Source of the DNA: an uncultured Clostridia bacterium
GTDB lineage: Bacteria; Bacillota; Clostridia; Oscillospirales; Ruminococcaceae
Direction: 5' to 3'
NCBI GenBank assembly: GCA_947627005.1
Contig: CANQUJ010000001.1
Span: 124,001-188,000 of the forward strand
DNA length: 64,000 nt
The notes under the pieces were generated by a model. It was given only the letters and a program-made list of their open reading frames with translations, did no database searches and was not told the DNA's origin. The translations under genes and the position numbers were made by a program. The number at the start of each line of letters is the position of its first letter. Position 1 is the stretch's first letter. Positions 42,104 through 51,996 of this stretch are shown piece after piece.

Positions 42104-43144
42104 TCTAATCAGCATCGCGTCGCCGAAGGAGAAAAACCTGTATTTCTCCTCGACGGCGGTTTTATACGCCCTCATCGTGTTTTCATACCCCGCGAAGGCC
42201 GAAACGAGCATGATAAGCGTGCTCTCGGGCAGGTGGAAGTTGGTTATAAGGCCGTCGATGGCGCCGAATTTATACCCGGGATAGATGAAAATGTCGGTCA
42301 AGCCCTCGTCCGGCGCGATTTTTCCGAGCTTTTTGTACACGCTCTCGAGGGTTCGGCAGGAGGTCGTTCCGACGGCGATGACCCGCCCGCCCTCGGCCTT
42401 GGTTTTGTTGATTATCTCCGCAGTCTCGGGCGGAAGAACGTAGAATTCGCTGTGCATTTTGTGGTCGGCGACATTTTCCTCTTTGACCGGACGAAAAGTC
42501 CCGAGCCCGACGTGAAGGGTCACATAAGCGATGTTTATTCCCCTGGCGCGAAGGTCGTCCATCTGCTCGAGGGTGAAGTGAAGCCCCGCCGTCGGCGCGG
42601 CGGCCGAGCCGGTCTCTCGCGAATAGACGGTCTGGTAGCGCTCTTTGTCTTCGAGCTTTTTCGTGATGTAGGGCGGAAGGGGCGTTTGGCCGATCTCGTC
42701 GAGGACGGTATAAAGGCTGCCCTCGCAGAAAAATTTCGCGATGCGGTTGCCGTCCTCTAAAACGTCGAGAATCTCGGCCGAAAGCTTTCCCCCGCCGAAG
42801 ACGAATCTTGTTCCGATCTTCGCCTTTTTTCCGGGGCGGCAGAGAATTTCCCAGACGTTCTGCTCTTTTTGTTCGAGCAGCAAAAATTCGATGAAGCTGC
42901 CGTTAGATTCGCGCTCGCCGTAGATTCTTGCCGGCAGAACACGCGAATCGTTGACTATCAGGGCGTCGCCTTTTTTAAGGTGATCGCATAGATTATAGAA
43001 GCGGTCGTGAGAAATTTCGCCGGTTTGGCGGTCTATGACCATAAGGCGGGAGGAGTTTCGCGGCTCAAGAGGAGTCTGCGCGATAAGTTCTTCGGGGAGG
43101 TCGTAGTAAAAATCGCTCTTTTTAAGGTTGTTGAGATCAAGCAT
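42101..43144 (-). CDS. queA: S-adenosylmethionine:tRNA ribosyltransferase-isomerase
   Basis: A 347-aa enzyme adding the epoxycyclopentane precursor during queuosine synthesis in the tRNA wobble position. Start at ATG 43144 gives the normal N-terminus [26 protein letters not shown]. Motifs: [65 protein letters not shown] and [18 protein letters not shown]. Monocistronic on the minus strand next to the asd promoter. Confidence 0.96.
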   Translation of the reverse strand: MLDLNNLKKSDFYYDLPEELIAQTPLEPRNSSRLMVIDRQTGEISHDRFYNLCDHLKKGDALIVNDSRVLPARIYGERESNGSFIEFLLLEQKEQNVWEILCRPGKKAKIGTRFVFGGGKLSAEILDVLEDGNRIAKFFCEGSLYTVLDEIGQTPLPPYITKKLEDKERYQTVYSRETGSAAAPTAGLHFTLEQMDDLRARGINIAYVTLHVGLGTFRPVKEENVADHKMHSEFYVLPPETAEIINKTKAEGGRVIAVGTTSCRTLESVYKKLGKIAPDEGLTDIFIYPGYKFGAIDGLITNFHLPESTLIMLVSAFAGYENTMRAYKTAVEEKYRFFSFGDAMLIR

Positions 43145-43200
43145 TATATTCACCATACTTCGGTATAATAAATTGTAATTAAATTGTAATGCCGGGTTTA

Positions 43201-43229
43201 TTGACAAGCGGTCGCGCGTGTGATAAACT
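43201..43229 (+). promoter_or_regulatory. Promoter of the asd-dapA-dapB operon
   Basis: TTGACA, 17-nt spacer, TAAACT. The leader to the asd start is ~78 nt, too short for a lysine riboswitch. It does have an ATCGGG / CCCGAT closing stem (43234-43239 and 43290-43295) reaching close to the ribosome site. Confidence 0.75.
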
Positions 43230-43314
43230 TTTTAATCGGGAGCGGCTCGCCGTTTCATCATTATATAACATTACGCGGGATTTTTCAACCCCGATGAAGA
43301 GAGGATTTGACATT

Positions 43315-44397
43315 ATGAAGAATTATAACGTAGGAGTTATCGGCGCGACCGGAATGGTTGGACAGAGGTTTATAACCCTTCTTGCCGATCACCCTTGGTT
43401 TAACCTTAAGGTTTTGGCGGCTTCGTCCCGCTCTGCCGGAAAGCCCTATCGCGAGGCTGTCGGCGCAAAATGGGCGATGAGAACGCCGATACCCGCCAAG
43501 GCCGCAGACATTATCGTTAAAGACGCGGAAAAGGATATGGAAGAAATTGCGGCTTCGGTCGACTTTGTATTCTGCGCGGTTGATATGCCGTCGGAGGAGA
43601 TAATCGCCCTCGAGCAGGGCTATGCGAAGCTTGAATGTCCGGTAGTCTCCAACAACAAAGAGCACCGCTATTTCAACGACGTTCCGATGCTCATTCCGGA
43701 GTGCAACGCCGAGCACATCGCGGTCATCGAGACGCAGAAAAAGCGCCTCGGAACAAAGCGCGGCTTTGTCGCCGTAAAGCCGAACTGCTCGATCCAGAGC
43801 TATGTTCCCGCGCTTCACCCTCTTCGCGAATACGGGCTTAAGACCGTTCTCGCCTGCAACTATCAAGCGATTTCGGGCGCGGGAAAGACCTTTGAGACCT
43901 GGCCCGAGATGGTAGACAACCTCATACCCTTTATAAAGGGCGAGGAGCAAAAGAGCGAGGTCGAGCCGATGAAGATATGGGGAGAGGTCAGGGACGGCGT
44001 TATAGTCAACGCGGCCGAACCTCTCATCACGACCCAGTGTCTGCGCGTTCCGGTCTCGGACGGCCACACCTCGGCGGTGTTCGTTAAATTCGACAAAAAG
44101 CCCTCAAAAGAGGCTATAATAAAGGCTTGGGCGGAATATAAGGGAGAGCCGCAGAGGCTTAATCTGCCCTCGGCGCCGAAGCAGTTTTTGAACTATTTTG
44201 AGGAAGACAACCGCCCGCAGGCGAAGCTCGACCGCGACCTTGAGGGCGGAATGGCGGTTTCGATAGGCAGGCTTCGCGAGGATACGCTCTTCGACTACAA
44301 GTTTGTCTGCCTTTCGCACAACACGCTGCGCGGCGCCGCCGGCGGGGGAGTGCTCGCCGCCGAGCTTTTGGCCGCAAAGGGGTATTTTGAGAGGTAA
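43315..44397 (+). CDS. asd: Aspartate-semialdehyde dehydrogenase (archaeal/fungal type)
   Basis: A 360-aa NADPH enzyme of the aspartate pathway. Start at ATG 43315 with GAGG 10 nt upstream. N-terminal VGVIGATGMVGQRF; catalytic Cys158 in VKPNCSIQS; FETWPEMVDNLIPF in the middle. The pattern is that of the archaeal/fungal-like class (no insertion, PNCS active site), rather than the E. coli class. First gene of asd-dapA-dapB, giving lysine and diaminopimelate for the cell wall. Confidence 0.94.
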   Translation: MKNYNVGVIGATGMVGQRFITLLADHPWFNLKVLAASSRSAGKPYREAVGAKWAMRTPIPAKAADIIVKDAEKDMEEIAASVDFVFCAVDMPSEEIIALEQGYAKLECPVVSNNKEHRYFNDVPMLIPECNAEHIAVIETQKKRLGTKRGFVAVKPNCSIQSYVPALHPLREYGLKTVLACNYQAISGAGKTFETWPEMVDNLIPFIKGEEQKSEVEPMKIWGEVRDGVIVNAAEPLITTQCLRVPVSDGHTSAVFVKFDKKPSKEAIIKAWAEYKGEPQRLNLPSAPKQFLNYFEEDNRPQAKLDRDLEGGMAVSIGRLREDTLFDYKFVCLSHNTLRGAAGGGVLAAELLAAKGYFER

Positions 44398-44432
44398 GAG
44401 CGCTAAATTTATCATCGAAAGGCGATGTTTCA

Positions 44433-45323
44433 ATGAAAAAACCTGTATTTGTCGGTTCGGCGGTCGCAATCGTGACCCCATTTAACCCCGACGGAAGTAT
44501 AAACTTCGTTAAATACGGAGAACTCATTGATTGGCAGATCGAAAACGGTGCCGACGCCGTCGTCGCGGTCGGAACGACCGGCGAAAACGCAACCCTTTCG
44601 GGCGAGGAGCACCGCGCGCTTATGCGCTTTGCCGCCGAGCGGGTGAACCATCGCGTTCCGCTTATCTGCTCGACCGGCTCGAACGACACCGCCTACGGGG
44701 CCGAGACCTCTAAGGCCGCCGAAGAAGCCGGCGCCGACGCGCTTTTGTGGGTCACGCCGTATTATAATAAGACTTCGCAGAGCGGCCTTATCAAACACTA
44801 TGAAAAGATGCTCGAAAGCGTCGATATCCCGGTTATTTTATACCACATTCCCGGGCGCACCGGCCTTAACGTTAAGGTAGAGACTTTTAAAGAGCTTTCA
44901 AAGAACCCGCAGATAGTCGGGGTCAAAGAGGCGAGCGGAAACGTCTCGTTCTGCGCCAAGCTCGTCGACTCCTGCGGAGACGATCTTCCGGTATACAGCG
45001 GCAACGACGACCTCATCGTTCCGCTTATGTCGCTCGGCGCAAAAGGGGTCATATCGGTTCTCTCGAACATTCTCCCCCGCGAGACTCACGAGATCTGCCG
45101 CCTTTGCATTGAAAACGATTTCTTCGCGGCGAAAGAGCTTGCGATGAAATATATGTCGCTCGCAAACGCCCTCTTCATCGACGTGAACCCGGTTCCGGTA
45201 AAAGAGGCGCTGAATATGATGGGCCTCGGAGTCGGCGGCTGCCGGCTGCCGCTTTTCGAGCTGTCGGAGGGCGACAGAGGGGTTCTTTATAACGAGCTGT
45301 TAAAGCATGGGCTTGTAAAGTAG
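44433..45323 (+). CDS. dapA: 4-hydroxy-tetrahydrodipicolinate synthase
   Basis: A 296-aa (beta/alpha)8 lyase condensing pyruvate with aspartate semialdehyde. Motifs VAVGTTGENATLSGEEH, Y137 in LYHIPGRTG and Schiff-base K165 in VGVKEASG. Starts 36 nt after asd. Confidence 0.96.
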   Translation: MKKPVFVGSAVAIVTPFNPDGSINFVKYGELIDWQIENGADAVVAVGTTGENATLSGEEHRALMRFAAERVNHRVPLICSTGSNDTAYGAETSKAAEEAGADALLWVTPYYNKTSQSGLIKHYEKMLESVDIPVILYHIPGRTGLNVKVETFKELSKNPQIVGVKEASGNVSFCAKLVDSCGDDLPVYSGNDDLIVPLMSLGAKGVISVLSNILPRETHEICRLCIENDFFAAKELAMKYMSLANALFIDVNPVPVKEALNMMGLGVGGCRLPLFELSEGDRGVLYNELLKHGLVK

Positions 45324-45371
45324 CTTTGCTTTACACGATTTTTTAAGACTTTTTAAGGAAGTGAAACCGAA

Positions 45372-46121
45372 ATGACAAAAGCCGTTATCTGCGGCGCCTG
45401 CGGCAAGATGGGCAGGGTCATCGCAGACATTATTTCAAACCGCGAGGACTGCGCCGCGGTCGCCGGGATTGACATCAATCCTGTAAAGTATTCCGACTTT
45501 ACTGTCTATAAGACCCCGGCGGAGCTGCCGGAGGTTCCGGACGTTATCATCGACTTTACCCACCCCTCGGCGCTCGACGGACTTTTAAGCTATGCGCTTA
45601 CAAACGGGGTCGCGCTCGTTCTTGCGACCACCGGCTATACCCCGGAGCAGATCGAAAAAATCCGCTCGGCCTCAGAAAAAATTCCGATATTCTTTACCGC
45701 GAATATGTCGATCGGGATAAACCTTCTGCGCGAGCTTGCAAAGAAGGCGGCCCTTGTTTTGGGCGACCAATACGACGTCGAGATAATCGAGCGGCACCAC
45801 AACAAAAAGCTCGACGCCCCAAGCGGCACCGCGCTTATGCTGGCGGATTCGATAAACGAGGCCCGGGGCGGGAAGTATAACTACATATACGACCGGCACA
45901 GCGTTCGCCGCGCAAGAGAGCCCGCAGAGATAGGCATACATTCCGTCCGCGGGGGGACGATAGTCGGCGAGCACGAGATAATTTTCGCCGGCCGCGACGA
46001 AGTCATAACTCTAAGCCACTCCGCTGCTTCTAAAGAGGTCTTCGCGGTCGGCGCGGTAAACGCCGCGGTGTTCGTCGCAAAAAAAGAAAAGGGTCTATAC
46101 GATATGGGGGATATGATTTAG
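45372..46121 (+). CDS. dapB: 4-hydroxy-tetrahydrodipicolinate reductase
   Basis: A 249-aa NAD(P)H enzyme. Nucleotide site CGACGKMGRVI, substrate motif ERHHNKKLDAPSGTAL and FTANMSIGINLL. Third gene of the asd operon; its 48-nt gap from dapA has a good ribosome site (AAGGAAG). Confidence 0.96.
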   Translation: MTKAVICGACGKMGRVIADIISNREDCAAVAGIDINPVKYSDFTVYKTPAELPEVPDVIIDFTHPSALDGLLSYALTNGVALVLATTGYTPEQIEKIRSASEKIPIFFTANMSIGINLLRELAKKAALVLGDQYDVEIIERHHNKKLDAPSGTALMLADSINEARGGKYNYIYDRHSVRRAREPAEIGIHSVRGGTIVGEHEIIFAGRDEVITLSHSAASKEVFAVGAVNAAVFVAKKEKGLYDMGDMI

Positions 46122-46147
46122 CCGCAGCGCCCGAAATCACGCGAAAT

Positions 46148-46190
46148 ATGAAAAAGGGGAGTCCGAACGACAGGGCTTCCCTTTAAATTT
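46148..46190. terminator. dapB terminator
   Basis: AAAGGGGAGTCC / GGGCTTCCCTTT stem (one mismatch), convergent with asnB, followed by AAATTTGC; could serve both genes. Confidence 0.6.
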
Positions 46191-46224
46191 GCAAATTTAG
46201 CGATGAAATCAAGAATTTTTGCGG

Positions 46225-47799
46225 TTATTTTCCGCTTTCGCCGTAGTTTGAGAGCACCCTTGCGCTCGGGTCGTTTACGTTGCAGCCTTCCCATTCCTTG
46301 TTCGGCATCCAGAAGTCCTTTATCATCTGCGACTGCCCGGGGTAGAACCGCTCGAAGATCTCGCGGTATAAAAGCGATTCCTTCGTAAACGGCCGCGCGT
46401 GGTCGTATTTTTTGCGCAGGCGCTCGTATTCCTCGTCGCTGTAAAAGCTCTCGGCGTATTCCTTGAGGTAGTCCACCATCGAGTGCCCGACGGCGTCAGA
46501 AAAAGCGGCCTTTTCGCGGTATAAAATGTCGTGGGGGAGATAATCGCCCTCAAAGGCCTTTCTCAAAAGATATTTGCCCTTGTTGTATTTGTTCATCTTA
46601 AGCTCGGGGTTTATCGACATGACGTATTCGACGAAATCGAGGTCGCCGAACGGAACCCGCGCCTCAAGCGAGTTCACCGAAATGCAGCGGTCGGCGCGAA
46701 GAACGTCGTACATATGAAGCTCGCGGACCCGCTTTTCGGCCTCTTTCTGAAAAGCCTCGGCCGATGGCGCAAAGTCGGTGTATTTGTATCCGAAGAGCTC
46801 GTCAGAGATCTCGCCGGTCAGAATTACCCTTATGTCGGTGGTCTCGTGGATCGCCTTGCAGACGAGATACATTCCTATGCTCGCGCGGATTGTGGTTATG
46901 TCAAAGGTCCCCAAAAGCTCGATGACCCGGGTCAGCGAGCTTAAAACGTCTTCTTTTGAGATGATGACCTCGGTGTGATCGCTTCCGATATAGTCGGCGA
47001 CCTGCTTTGCGTATTTAAGGTCGATGGCGTCGCCGCTCATGCCGATCGAGAAGGTTTTTATCGGCTGTTTAGATGCCTTTTGGGCGACCGCGCAGACCAA
47101 AGAAGAATCCAGCCCGCCCGAGAGAAGATACCCTACCTTCGCGTCGGCCACAAGCCGCTTTTCTATCCCCTTGACCAAGAGGTCGTGGATTTTAGCGGTC
47201 GCTACGTCGACGCCGTCGGAAGAATATTTTTCGACCTTTGCGATATCGCGGTAGCAGACGAATTTGCCGCCTTTGTAGTAGTGCCCCGGGGGAAAGGGCA
47301 TTATTTTGTCGCAGAGGCCGACGAGGTTTTTCGGCTCGGAGGCGAAGGCGATGCTGCCGCTTTGGGTATAGCCGTAGTAGAGCGGCCTTATCCCTATCGG
47401 GTCGCGGGCGGCGATAAATTCGCGGGTCCTGCCGTCGTAGATTATAAGCGCAAACTCCGCGTCGAGCATTTTAAACATTTCAACGCCGCGCTCGAAATAG
47501 AGGGGAAGGAGTATTTCGCAGTCGGACCCGCTTTTGAAATTGTATTTGTTCGAGAGCTCGGCCTTTATCGGCTCGAAGCCGTAGATCTCGCCGTTGCAGA
47601 CGACGTAGCTGCCGTCAAGCTCGAAGGGCTGCATGCCCTCGGGGGTAAGCCCCATTATCGCGAGGCGGTGGAAAGCCAAAACTCCGTCGCCCAAGTCGAC
47701 AACTCTCGAATCGTCCGGCCCGCGAGATTCGGTTCTTTTAAACCCGGTTTCAAAGCGCTCGGGGTCGAGCCTTCCGACTACGCCCATAATTGAACACAT
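46225..47799 (-). CDS. asnB: Asparagine synthase (glutamine-hydrolysing)
   Basis: 524 aa. Choosing ATG 47799 gives M-Cys2 (MCSIMGVVG), the required N-terminal nucleophile of the class II amidotransferase. GAGG lies 7 nt upstream; an upstream TTG/ATG would bury this Cys. Motifs: RGPDDS, CNGEIYGFEPI, LLSGGLDSSLV (PP-loop), and LTGEISDELFGY. It converts aspartate and glutamine to asparagine and glutamate. It lies downstream of glnN and amt on the same strand, 130 nt after amt; that gap has GACAG/CTGTT and CGGGG/CCCCG hairpins on the leader. Confidence 0.95.
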   Translation of the reverse strand: MCSIMGVVGRLDPERFETGFKRTESRGPDDSRVVDLGDGVLAFHRLAIMGLTPEGMQPFELDGSYVVCNGEIYGFEPIKAELSNKYNFKSGSDCEILLPLYFERGVEMFKMLDAEFALIIYDGRTREFIAARDPIGIRPLYYGYTQSGSIAFASEPKNLVGLCDKIMPFPPGHYYKGGKFVCYRDIAKVEKYSSDGVDVATAKIHDLLVKGIEKRLVADAKVGYLLSGGLDSSLVCAVAQKASKQPIKTFSIGMSGDAIDLKYAKQVADYIGSDHTEVIISKEDVLSSLTRVIELLGTFDITTIRASIGMYLVCKAIHETTDIRVILTGEISDELFGYKYTDFAPSAEAFQKEAEKRVRELHMYDVLRADRCISVNSLEARVPFGDLDFVEYVMSINPELKMNKYNKGKYLLRKAFEGDYLPHDILYREKAAFSDAVGHSMVDYLKEYAESFYSDEEYERLRKKYDHARPFTKESLLYREIFERFYPGQSQMIKDFWMPNKEWEGCNVNDPSARVLSNYGESGK

Positions 47800-47930
47800 A
47801 TCCATTCCTCATTTCATGCTGTTTATTTCTTTTTTAAGCGCCGCGCCCCGGCCGGGGAACCCCCGAACCGAGGCACGGACACATCACTCTTTATAACAGG
47901 AGAAGCTGTCTTAGATTATCGGGCAGACGA

Positions 47931-49655
47931 TCACTCGTTGTCCTGAAGGGCGTCGTATCCCTCTTCGCCGGTTCTTACGCGAACCACGTTCTCGACGTCG
48001 TATACGAAGATTTTGCCGTCGCCGATGTGGCCGGTATAAAGAACCTTCTTCGCGGTCTCGATTACCGTTCTTACGGGGATCTTCGAGACTACGATATCGA
48101 CCTGGACCTTAGGAAGCAGGTTGGTCTCTACGGGAACGCCGCGATAGTATTCCGGTTTGCCCTTTTGCGCGCCGAAGCCCATAACATGGGATACCGTCAT
48201 ACCGGTGATGCCGAGCTTGGACATAGCGGTCTTAAGGGCGTCGAATCTCGCCTCTTTGCAGACGATCTCGATCTTGGTGAACTTGTGCTCGCCTTCCTCG
48301 AACGAGGGAACCTTTTTGACGGTTACCGCCTCGGCCTCGGGGACGGTTCCGGTTACGACCGGAACATTGTCAAAGTCGCCGTAAGAGGTATATTTGTCGA
48401 CCGCGGGCATAAAGTCGGGGTAGGCCGAGGGAAGCCCGTGTTCGGGAATGTCGAGACCCATGATCTCTTCGTCGGGGGTTACGCGAAGGCCGTGGAACTT
48501 TTTGATCAGCGCGAAGAATATGATCATCATAACGGCGGCGTAGACCGCGACGGAGATAAAGCCCAAAAGCTGAAGTCCGAGCTGTTTGAAGCTGCCGGTA
48601 TAGAACAGGCCGGAAAGGCCGGCGGGCGCGTCGGGGTTGGCCAAAAGGCCGACCGCTATCGTTCCCCAAATGCCGTTAGCCATATGAACGCCTACCGCGC
48701 CGACTGGGTCGTCGATGTGAAGCTTCATATCCAAAACCTCGACAACTACGACTACGAGTATGCCGGAGACTATTCCGACTACCGCGGCGCCGACCCAGTC
48801 CATCGCGTCGCAGCCGGCGGTGATTCCGACGAGACCCGCGAGCGAAGCGTTAAGGCACATCGAGACGTCCGGCTTGCCGTTTTTGACCCAGGTGTAGATC
48901 ATAGTGGTGCAGGTCGCGACGGAGGGCGCTACGGTGGTGGTTAAGAATATCGAGGCGAGCTCTGAGGGGGTGGTTGCGGCGGCGCCGTTGAAGCCGTACC
49001 AGCCGAGCCAGAGAATGAACACGCCGAGAGCGCCGAGGGTAATCGAGTGGCCGGGGATAGCGTTTACTTTTACGACCTTGCCGGCCTTGTCTTTAACGTA
49101 TTTGCCGATTCTCGGGCCGAGGAAGATTGCGCCTACAAGGGCCGCGATTCCGCCAACCATATGGATAGCGCAGGAGCCTGCGTAGTCGTGGAAGCCGAGC
49201 TGTGCGAGCCAGCCGCCGCCCCAGATCCAGTGGGCCTCGATCGGGTAGACTATAAGCGAGATGACCCCGGAATAGATGCAGTAGGCCGAGAACTTGGTTC
49301 TTTCGGCCATCGCGCCCGAAACGATAGTCGCGGTGGTGGCGCAGAAGACGAGGTTAAAAACGAAGGTCGACGCGCCGGTGAAGCCCTCTTCGGGCGAGGC
49401 GATAAATTCTTTGAAGTGTGTGAAGAGATCCATATTCGGAAGGCCGATAAGCCCGAAGAGCGTATCCTCGCCCATCATAAGGCTGTATCCCAAAAGCGAG
49501 AAGACGACCGTTCCGATGCAGAAGTCCATAAGGTTTTTCATTATGATGTTGCCGGCGTTTTTTGCCCTGGTAAAGCCGGTCTCGACCATAGCGAAGCCCG
49601 CTTGCATCCAGAAGACGAGCGCCGCGCCGATTAGGTACCAAAATTCAATTGTCAT
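47931..49655 (-). CDS. Ammonium transporter fused to a PII (GlnK) domain
   Basis: 574 aa. Residues ~1-415 are an 11-helix Amt: WMQAGFAMVETGFTRAKN, HWIWGGGWLAQLG, a GSCAIHMVGGIAALVG segment (first pore histidine equivalent) and the second histidine in GAVGVHMANGIWGTIA. Linker ~416-456. Residues 457-574 are a complete PII domain (KIEIVCKEARFDALKTAM, T-loop-like HVMGFGAQKGKPEYYRGV, TGHIGDGKIFVYDVENVVRVRTGE). Start ATG 49655 with GGGAG. A known but uncommon architecture; the PII domain probably gates its own transporter. No separate glnK gene is visible. Confidence 0.95.
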   Translation of the reverse strand: MTIEFWYLIGAALVFWMQAGFAMVETGFTRAKNAGNIIMKNLMDFCIGTVVFSLLGYSLMMGEDTLFGLIGLPNMDLFTHFKEFIASPEEGFTGASTFVFNLVFCATTATIVSGAMAERTKFSAYCIYSGVISLIVYPIEAHWIWGGGWLAQLGFHDYAGSCAIHMVGGIAALVGAIFLGPRIGKYVKDKAGKVVKVNAIPGHSITLGALGVFILWLGWYGFNGAAATTPSELASIFLTTTVAPSVATCTTMIYTWVKNGKPDVSMCLNASLAGLVGITAGCDAMDWVGAAVVGIVSGILVVVVVEVLDMKLHIDDPVGAVGVHMANGIWGTIAVGLLANPDAPAGLSGLFYTGSFKQLGLQLLGFISVAVYAAVMMIIFFALIKKFHGLRVTPDEEIMGLDIPEHGLPSAYPDFMPAVDKYTSYGDFDNVPVVTGTVPEAEAVTVKKVPSFEEGEHKFTKIEIVCKEARFDALKTAMSKLGITGMTVSHVMGFGAQKGKPEYYRGVPVETNLLPKVQVDIVVSKIPVRTVIETAKKVLYTGHIGDGKIFVYDVENVVRVRTGEEGYDALQDNE

Positions 49656-49678
49656 ATTTATCTCCCTTTCAATGCAGA

Positions 49679-49770
49679 TTTTATATGCAATATAAAACCG
49701 TCCATCGGCGAGCACCGCTTTTTCGCTAACACACCGTTGACCCGATATTTACTTTTAAAGCTGCTTTAAA
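49679..49770. promoter_or_regulatory. Two perfect palindromes between glnN and the amt gene
   Basis: TTTTATAT-GCA-ATATAAAA (49679-49697), 24 nt before the amt ATG, and TTTAAAGC-A-GCTTTAAA (49754-49770). Both may be regulator sites or RNA hairpins; no protein is known for them here. Confidence 0.45.
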
Positions 49771-49790
49771 TTTTTTCTATGCTTCTCGGG

Positions 49791-51878
49791 TCATCTGACT
49801 CCGAAGAGAAGCTTGCCGTATGTAGGATATCTCCAGAACTTTTCGTCGGTGATCGCCTCGGCCTCGTCGGCGGGGGCTCTTAGGGCGTCCATCGCGGGGA
49901 TAATCACGTCGCGGATGAAATACGAAGCCTCGGTTACGTCGGAGATCTTCTTGTATTCGGCGATCTTTTCGTCCAAGGTCTCGGTCGCGGCCTCGATCTT
50001 TTCCAAAAGCGCGCCGAGCTTAGAGATGAGGTTCTTTTCGTATTTCGCCTCTATGCCGACCTCTTTCTTGTTCTTCGCGGTCTGCGCGAGGGACGAGATG
50101 TAATCCTCGACCGCGGGCATTATCATCTTTTTGGACATGTCGGTCATAGTGAGGGCCTCGATGTTTACCGTCTTGACGTAGTTTTCGAGCATGATCTCGG
50201 TTCTCGATTCGATCTCGGCCTTTGAATAGACCTTGTGGGCGGTGAGCATATCTACGTTCTTCTTGTCCAAAAGCCTCGGCATCGCGTCGGGGGTGGTCTT
50301 AAGGTTCAAAAGCCCTCTCTTTTCTGCCTCGGCGATCCAGCTGTCGTCATAGCCGTTGCCGTTGAAGATTATCCTCTTGTGCTCTTTTATGGTAGACTTG
50401 ATAACATCGTGGAGGGCGGAGTTGAAGTCGTCGGCCTTCTCTAAAATGTCGGCGAACTGCTTAAGCGATTCGGCGACCGCCGAGTTGAGCATGATGTTCG
50501 CGCAGGCGATGGAGTTTGAAGAGCCGAGCATTCTGAACTCGAACTTGTTGCCGGTAAAGGCGAAGGGCGAGGTGCGGTTGCGGTCGGTGTTGTCGCGCTG
50601 GAACCTCGGCAAAACGTGAACGCCAAGCTTCATCGTGGTCTTTTCCGCGCCGCCGTAGGGCGCGTCGTTCTCGATAGCGTCCAAAACCGCCTGCAATTCG
50701 TCGCCGAGGAACATAGAGACTACTGCCGGAGGGGCCTCGTTCGCACCGAGGCGGTGGTCGTTGCCGGCGGTCGCGACAGCGAGCCTTAAAAGATCCTGAT
50801 AGTCGTCGACGGCTTTGATTACCGCGACGAGGAAGAGCAGGAACTGCGCGTTTTCATAAGGGGTCTCGCCCGGGGCGAGAAGGTTTACGCCGGTGTCGGT
50901 CGCAATCGACCAGTTGTTGTGTTTGCCCGAGCCGTTGACCCCGGCGAAGGGCTTTTCATGAAGCAGACAGACGAGCCCGTGCTTTGCGGCGACCTTCTGC
51001 ATGATTTCCATCGTAAGCTGGTTGTGGTCGGTCGCGATGTTTGTAGTTGTATAGATCGGCGCAAGCTCGTGCTGCGCGGGGGCGACCTCGTTGTGCTCGG
51101 TCTTTGCGAGGATTCCGAGCTTCCAGAGCTCTTCGTTAAGGTCTTCCATATAGGCCGCTACTCTCGGTTTGATGACGCCGAAGTAGTGGTCGTCAAGCTC
51201 CTGCCCCTTCGGGGGAAGGCAGCCGAAGAGCGTTCTTCCGGTGTAGATAAGGTCGGGCCTTTGGTCGTATAGCGTCTTGTCTACAAGGAAATATTCCTGC
51301 TCCGGGCCGACCGAGGTCTTGACGCACTTTACGTCGTCGTTGCCGAAGAGCTTGAGGATTCTTAAAGCCTGTTTATTAAGAGCTTCCATCGAGCGAAGAA
51401 GCGGGGTCTTTTTGTCGAGCGCTTCGCCGCCGTATGAGCAGAACGCGGTGGGGATGCAAAGGGTCTTTCCTTTAATAAAGGCGTAAGAAGTCGGGTCCCA
51501 AGCGGTATAGCCGCGAGCCTCGAAGGTCGCTCTCAATCCGCCGGAGGGGAAGCTTGAAGCGTCCGGCTCGCCTTTGATAAGCTCTTTGCCCGAAAATTCC
51601 ATCAAAACTCTGCCGTCCGGCGCGGGGGAGATAAAGCTGTCGTGCTTTTCGGCGGTGATGCCGGTAAGCGGCTGGAACCAGTGGGTATAGTGGGTCGCGC
51701 CCTTTGATACCGCCCATTCCTTCATCGCCTCGGCCACGGCGTTGGCCACCGAAATATCAAGCCTTGCGCCTTCGTCTATGGTCTTTTTTAAAGATTTGTA
51801 GACAGAGGCCGAAAGGTTAGCCTTCATAACTCTGTCGTCGAATACAAGACTGCCAAAGAAATCGGATACGTTTGCCAT
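49791..51878 (-). CDS. glnN: Glutamine synthetase type III
   Basis: A 695-aa GSIII (family length ~700). ATG 51878 with AAGGAGG is preferred over a longer in-frame start. Motifs: [26 protein letters not shown] (glutamate site), [46 protein letters not shown], and [19 protein letters not shown]-dependent amidation of glutamate. It heads the minus-strand cluster glnN-amt-asnB; control by leader hairpin see 51898-51959. Confidence 0.96.
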   Translation of the reverse strand: MANVSDFFGSLVFDDRVMKANLSASVYKSLKKTIDEGARLDISVANAVAEAMKEWAVSKGATHYTHWFQPLTGITAEKHDSFISPAPDGRVLMEFSGKELIKGEPDASSFPSGGLRATFEARGYTAWDPTSYAFIKGKTLCIPTAFCSYGGEALDKKTPLLRSMEALNKQALRILKLFGNDDVKCVKTSVGPEQEYFLVDKTLYDQRPDLIYTGRTLFGCLPPKGQELDDHYFGVIKPRVAAYMEDLNEELWKLGILAKTEHNEVAPAQHELAPIYTTTNIATDHNQLTMEIMQKVAAKHGLVCLLHEKPFAGVNGSGKHNNWSIATDTGVNLLAPGETPYENAQFLLFLVAVIKAVDDYQDLLRLAVATAGNDHRLGANEAPPAVVSMFLGDELQAVLDAIENDAPYGGAEKTTMKLGVHVLPRFQRDNTDRNRTSPFAFTGNKFEFRMLGSSNSIACANIMLNSAVAESLKQFADILEKADDFNSALHDVIKSTIKEHKRIIFNGNGYDDSWIAEAEKRGLLNLKTTPDAMPRLLDKKNVDMLTAHKVYSKAEIESRTEIMLENYVKTVNIEALTMTDMSKKMIMPAVEDYISSLAQTAKNKKEVGIEAKYEKNLISKLGALLEKIEAATETLDEKIAEYKKISDVTEASYFIRDVIIPAMDALRAPADEAEAITDEKFWRYPTYGKLLFGVR

Positions 51879-51897
51879 TGTTGTTTCCTCCTTAGTG

Positions 51898-51959
51898 ATG
51901 TAAAACAAAGAAAAGGCGCCGTTGGGGGAATAATCCCTCAAAGACGCCTTTGCCTTCAA
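51898..51959 (-). promoter_or_regulatory. glnN leader: ANTAR-type hairpin overlapping a terminator
   Basis: On the minus strand TTGAAGGC-AAAGGC-GTCTTTGA forms a hairpin with six-base loop AAAGGC (A1, G4). Its 3' part competes with a terminator stem AAAGGCGTC / GGCGCCTTT followed by TTTTCTTTG. This matches the alternatives used by ANTAR proteins. Only one such hairpin fits downstream of the promoter, whereas known targets have two. Confidence 0.5.
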
Positions 51960-51967
51960 TGGTTGTC

Positions 51968-51996
51968 ATTCTACTACTCTTTTGCGGATTTGTCAA
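51968..51996 (-). promoter_or_regulatory. glnN promoter
   Basis: Minus strand TTGACA (51996-51991), 17-nt spacer, TAGAAT (51973-51968), 90 nt before the ATG. Confidence 0.8.

Noticed and set aside
43236-43314. Considered a lysine riboswitch ahead of asd
   Set aside because: The leader is under 80 nt, less than half of the size needed for the L-box.
48027-48944. 305-codon plus-strand ORF opposite the Amt-PII gene
   Set aside because: Antisense shadow of a strongly conserved transporter.
51894-51970. 25-codon leader ORF upstream of glnN
   Set aside because: Its ATG overlaps the -10 box of the promoter, so it would not be in the transcript.
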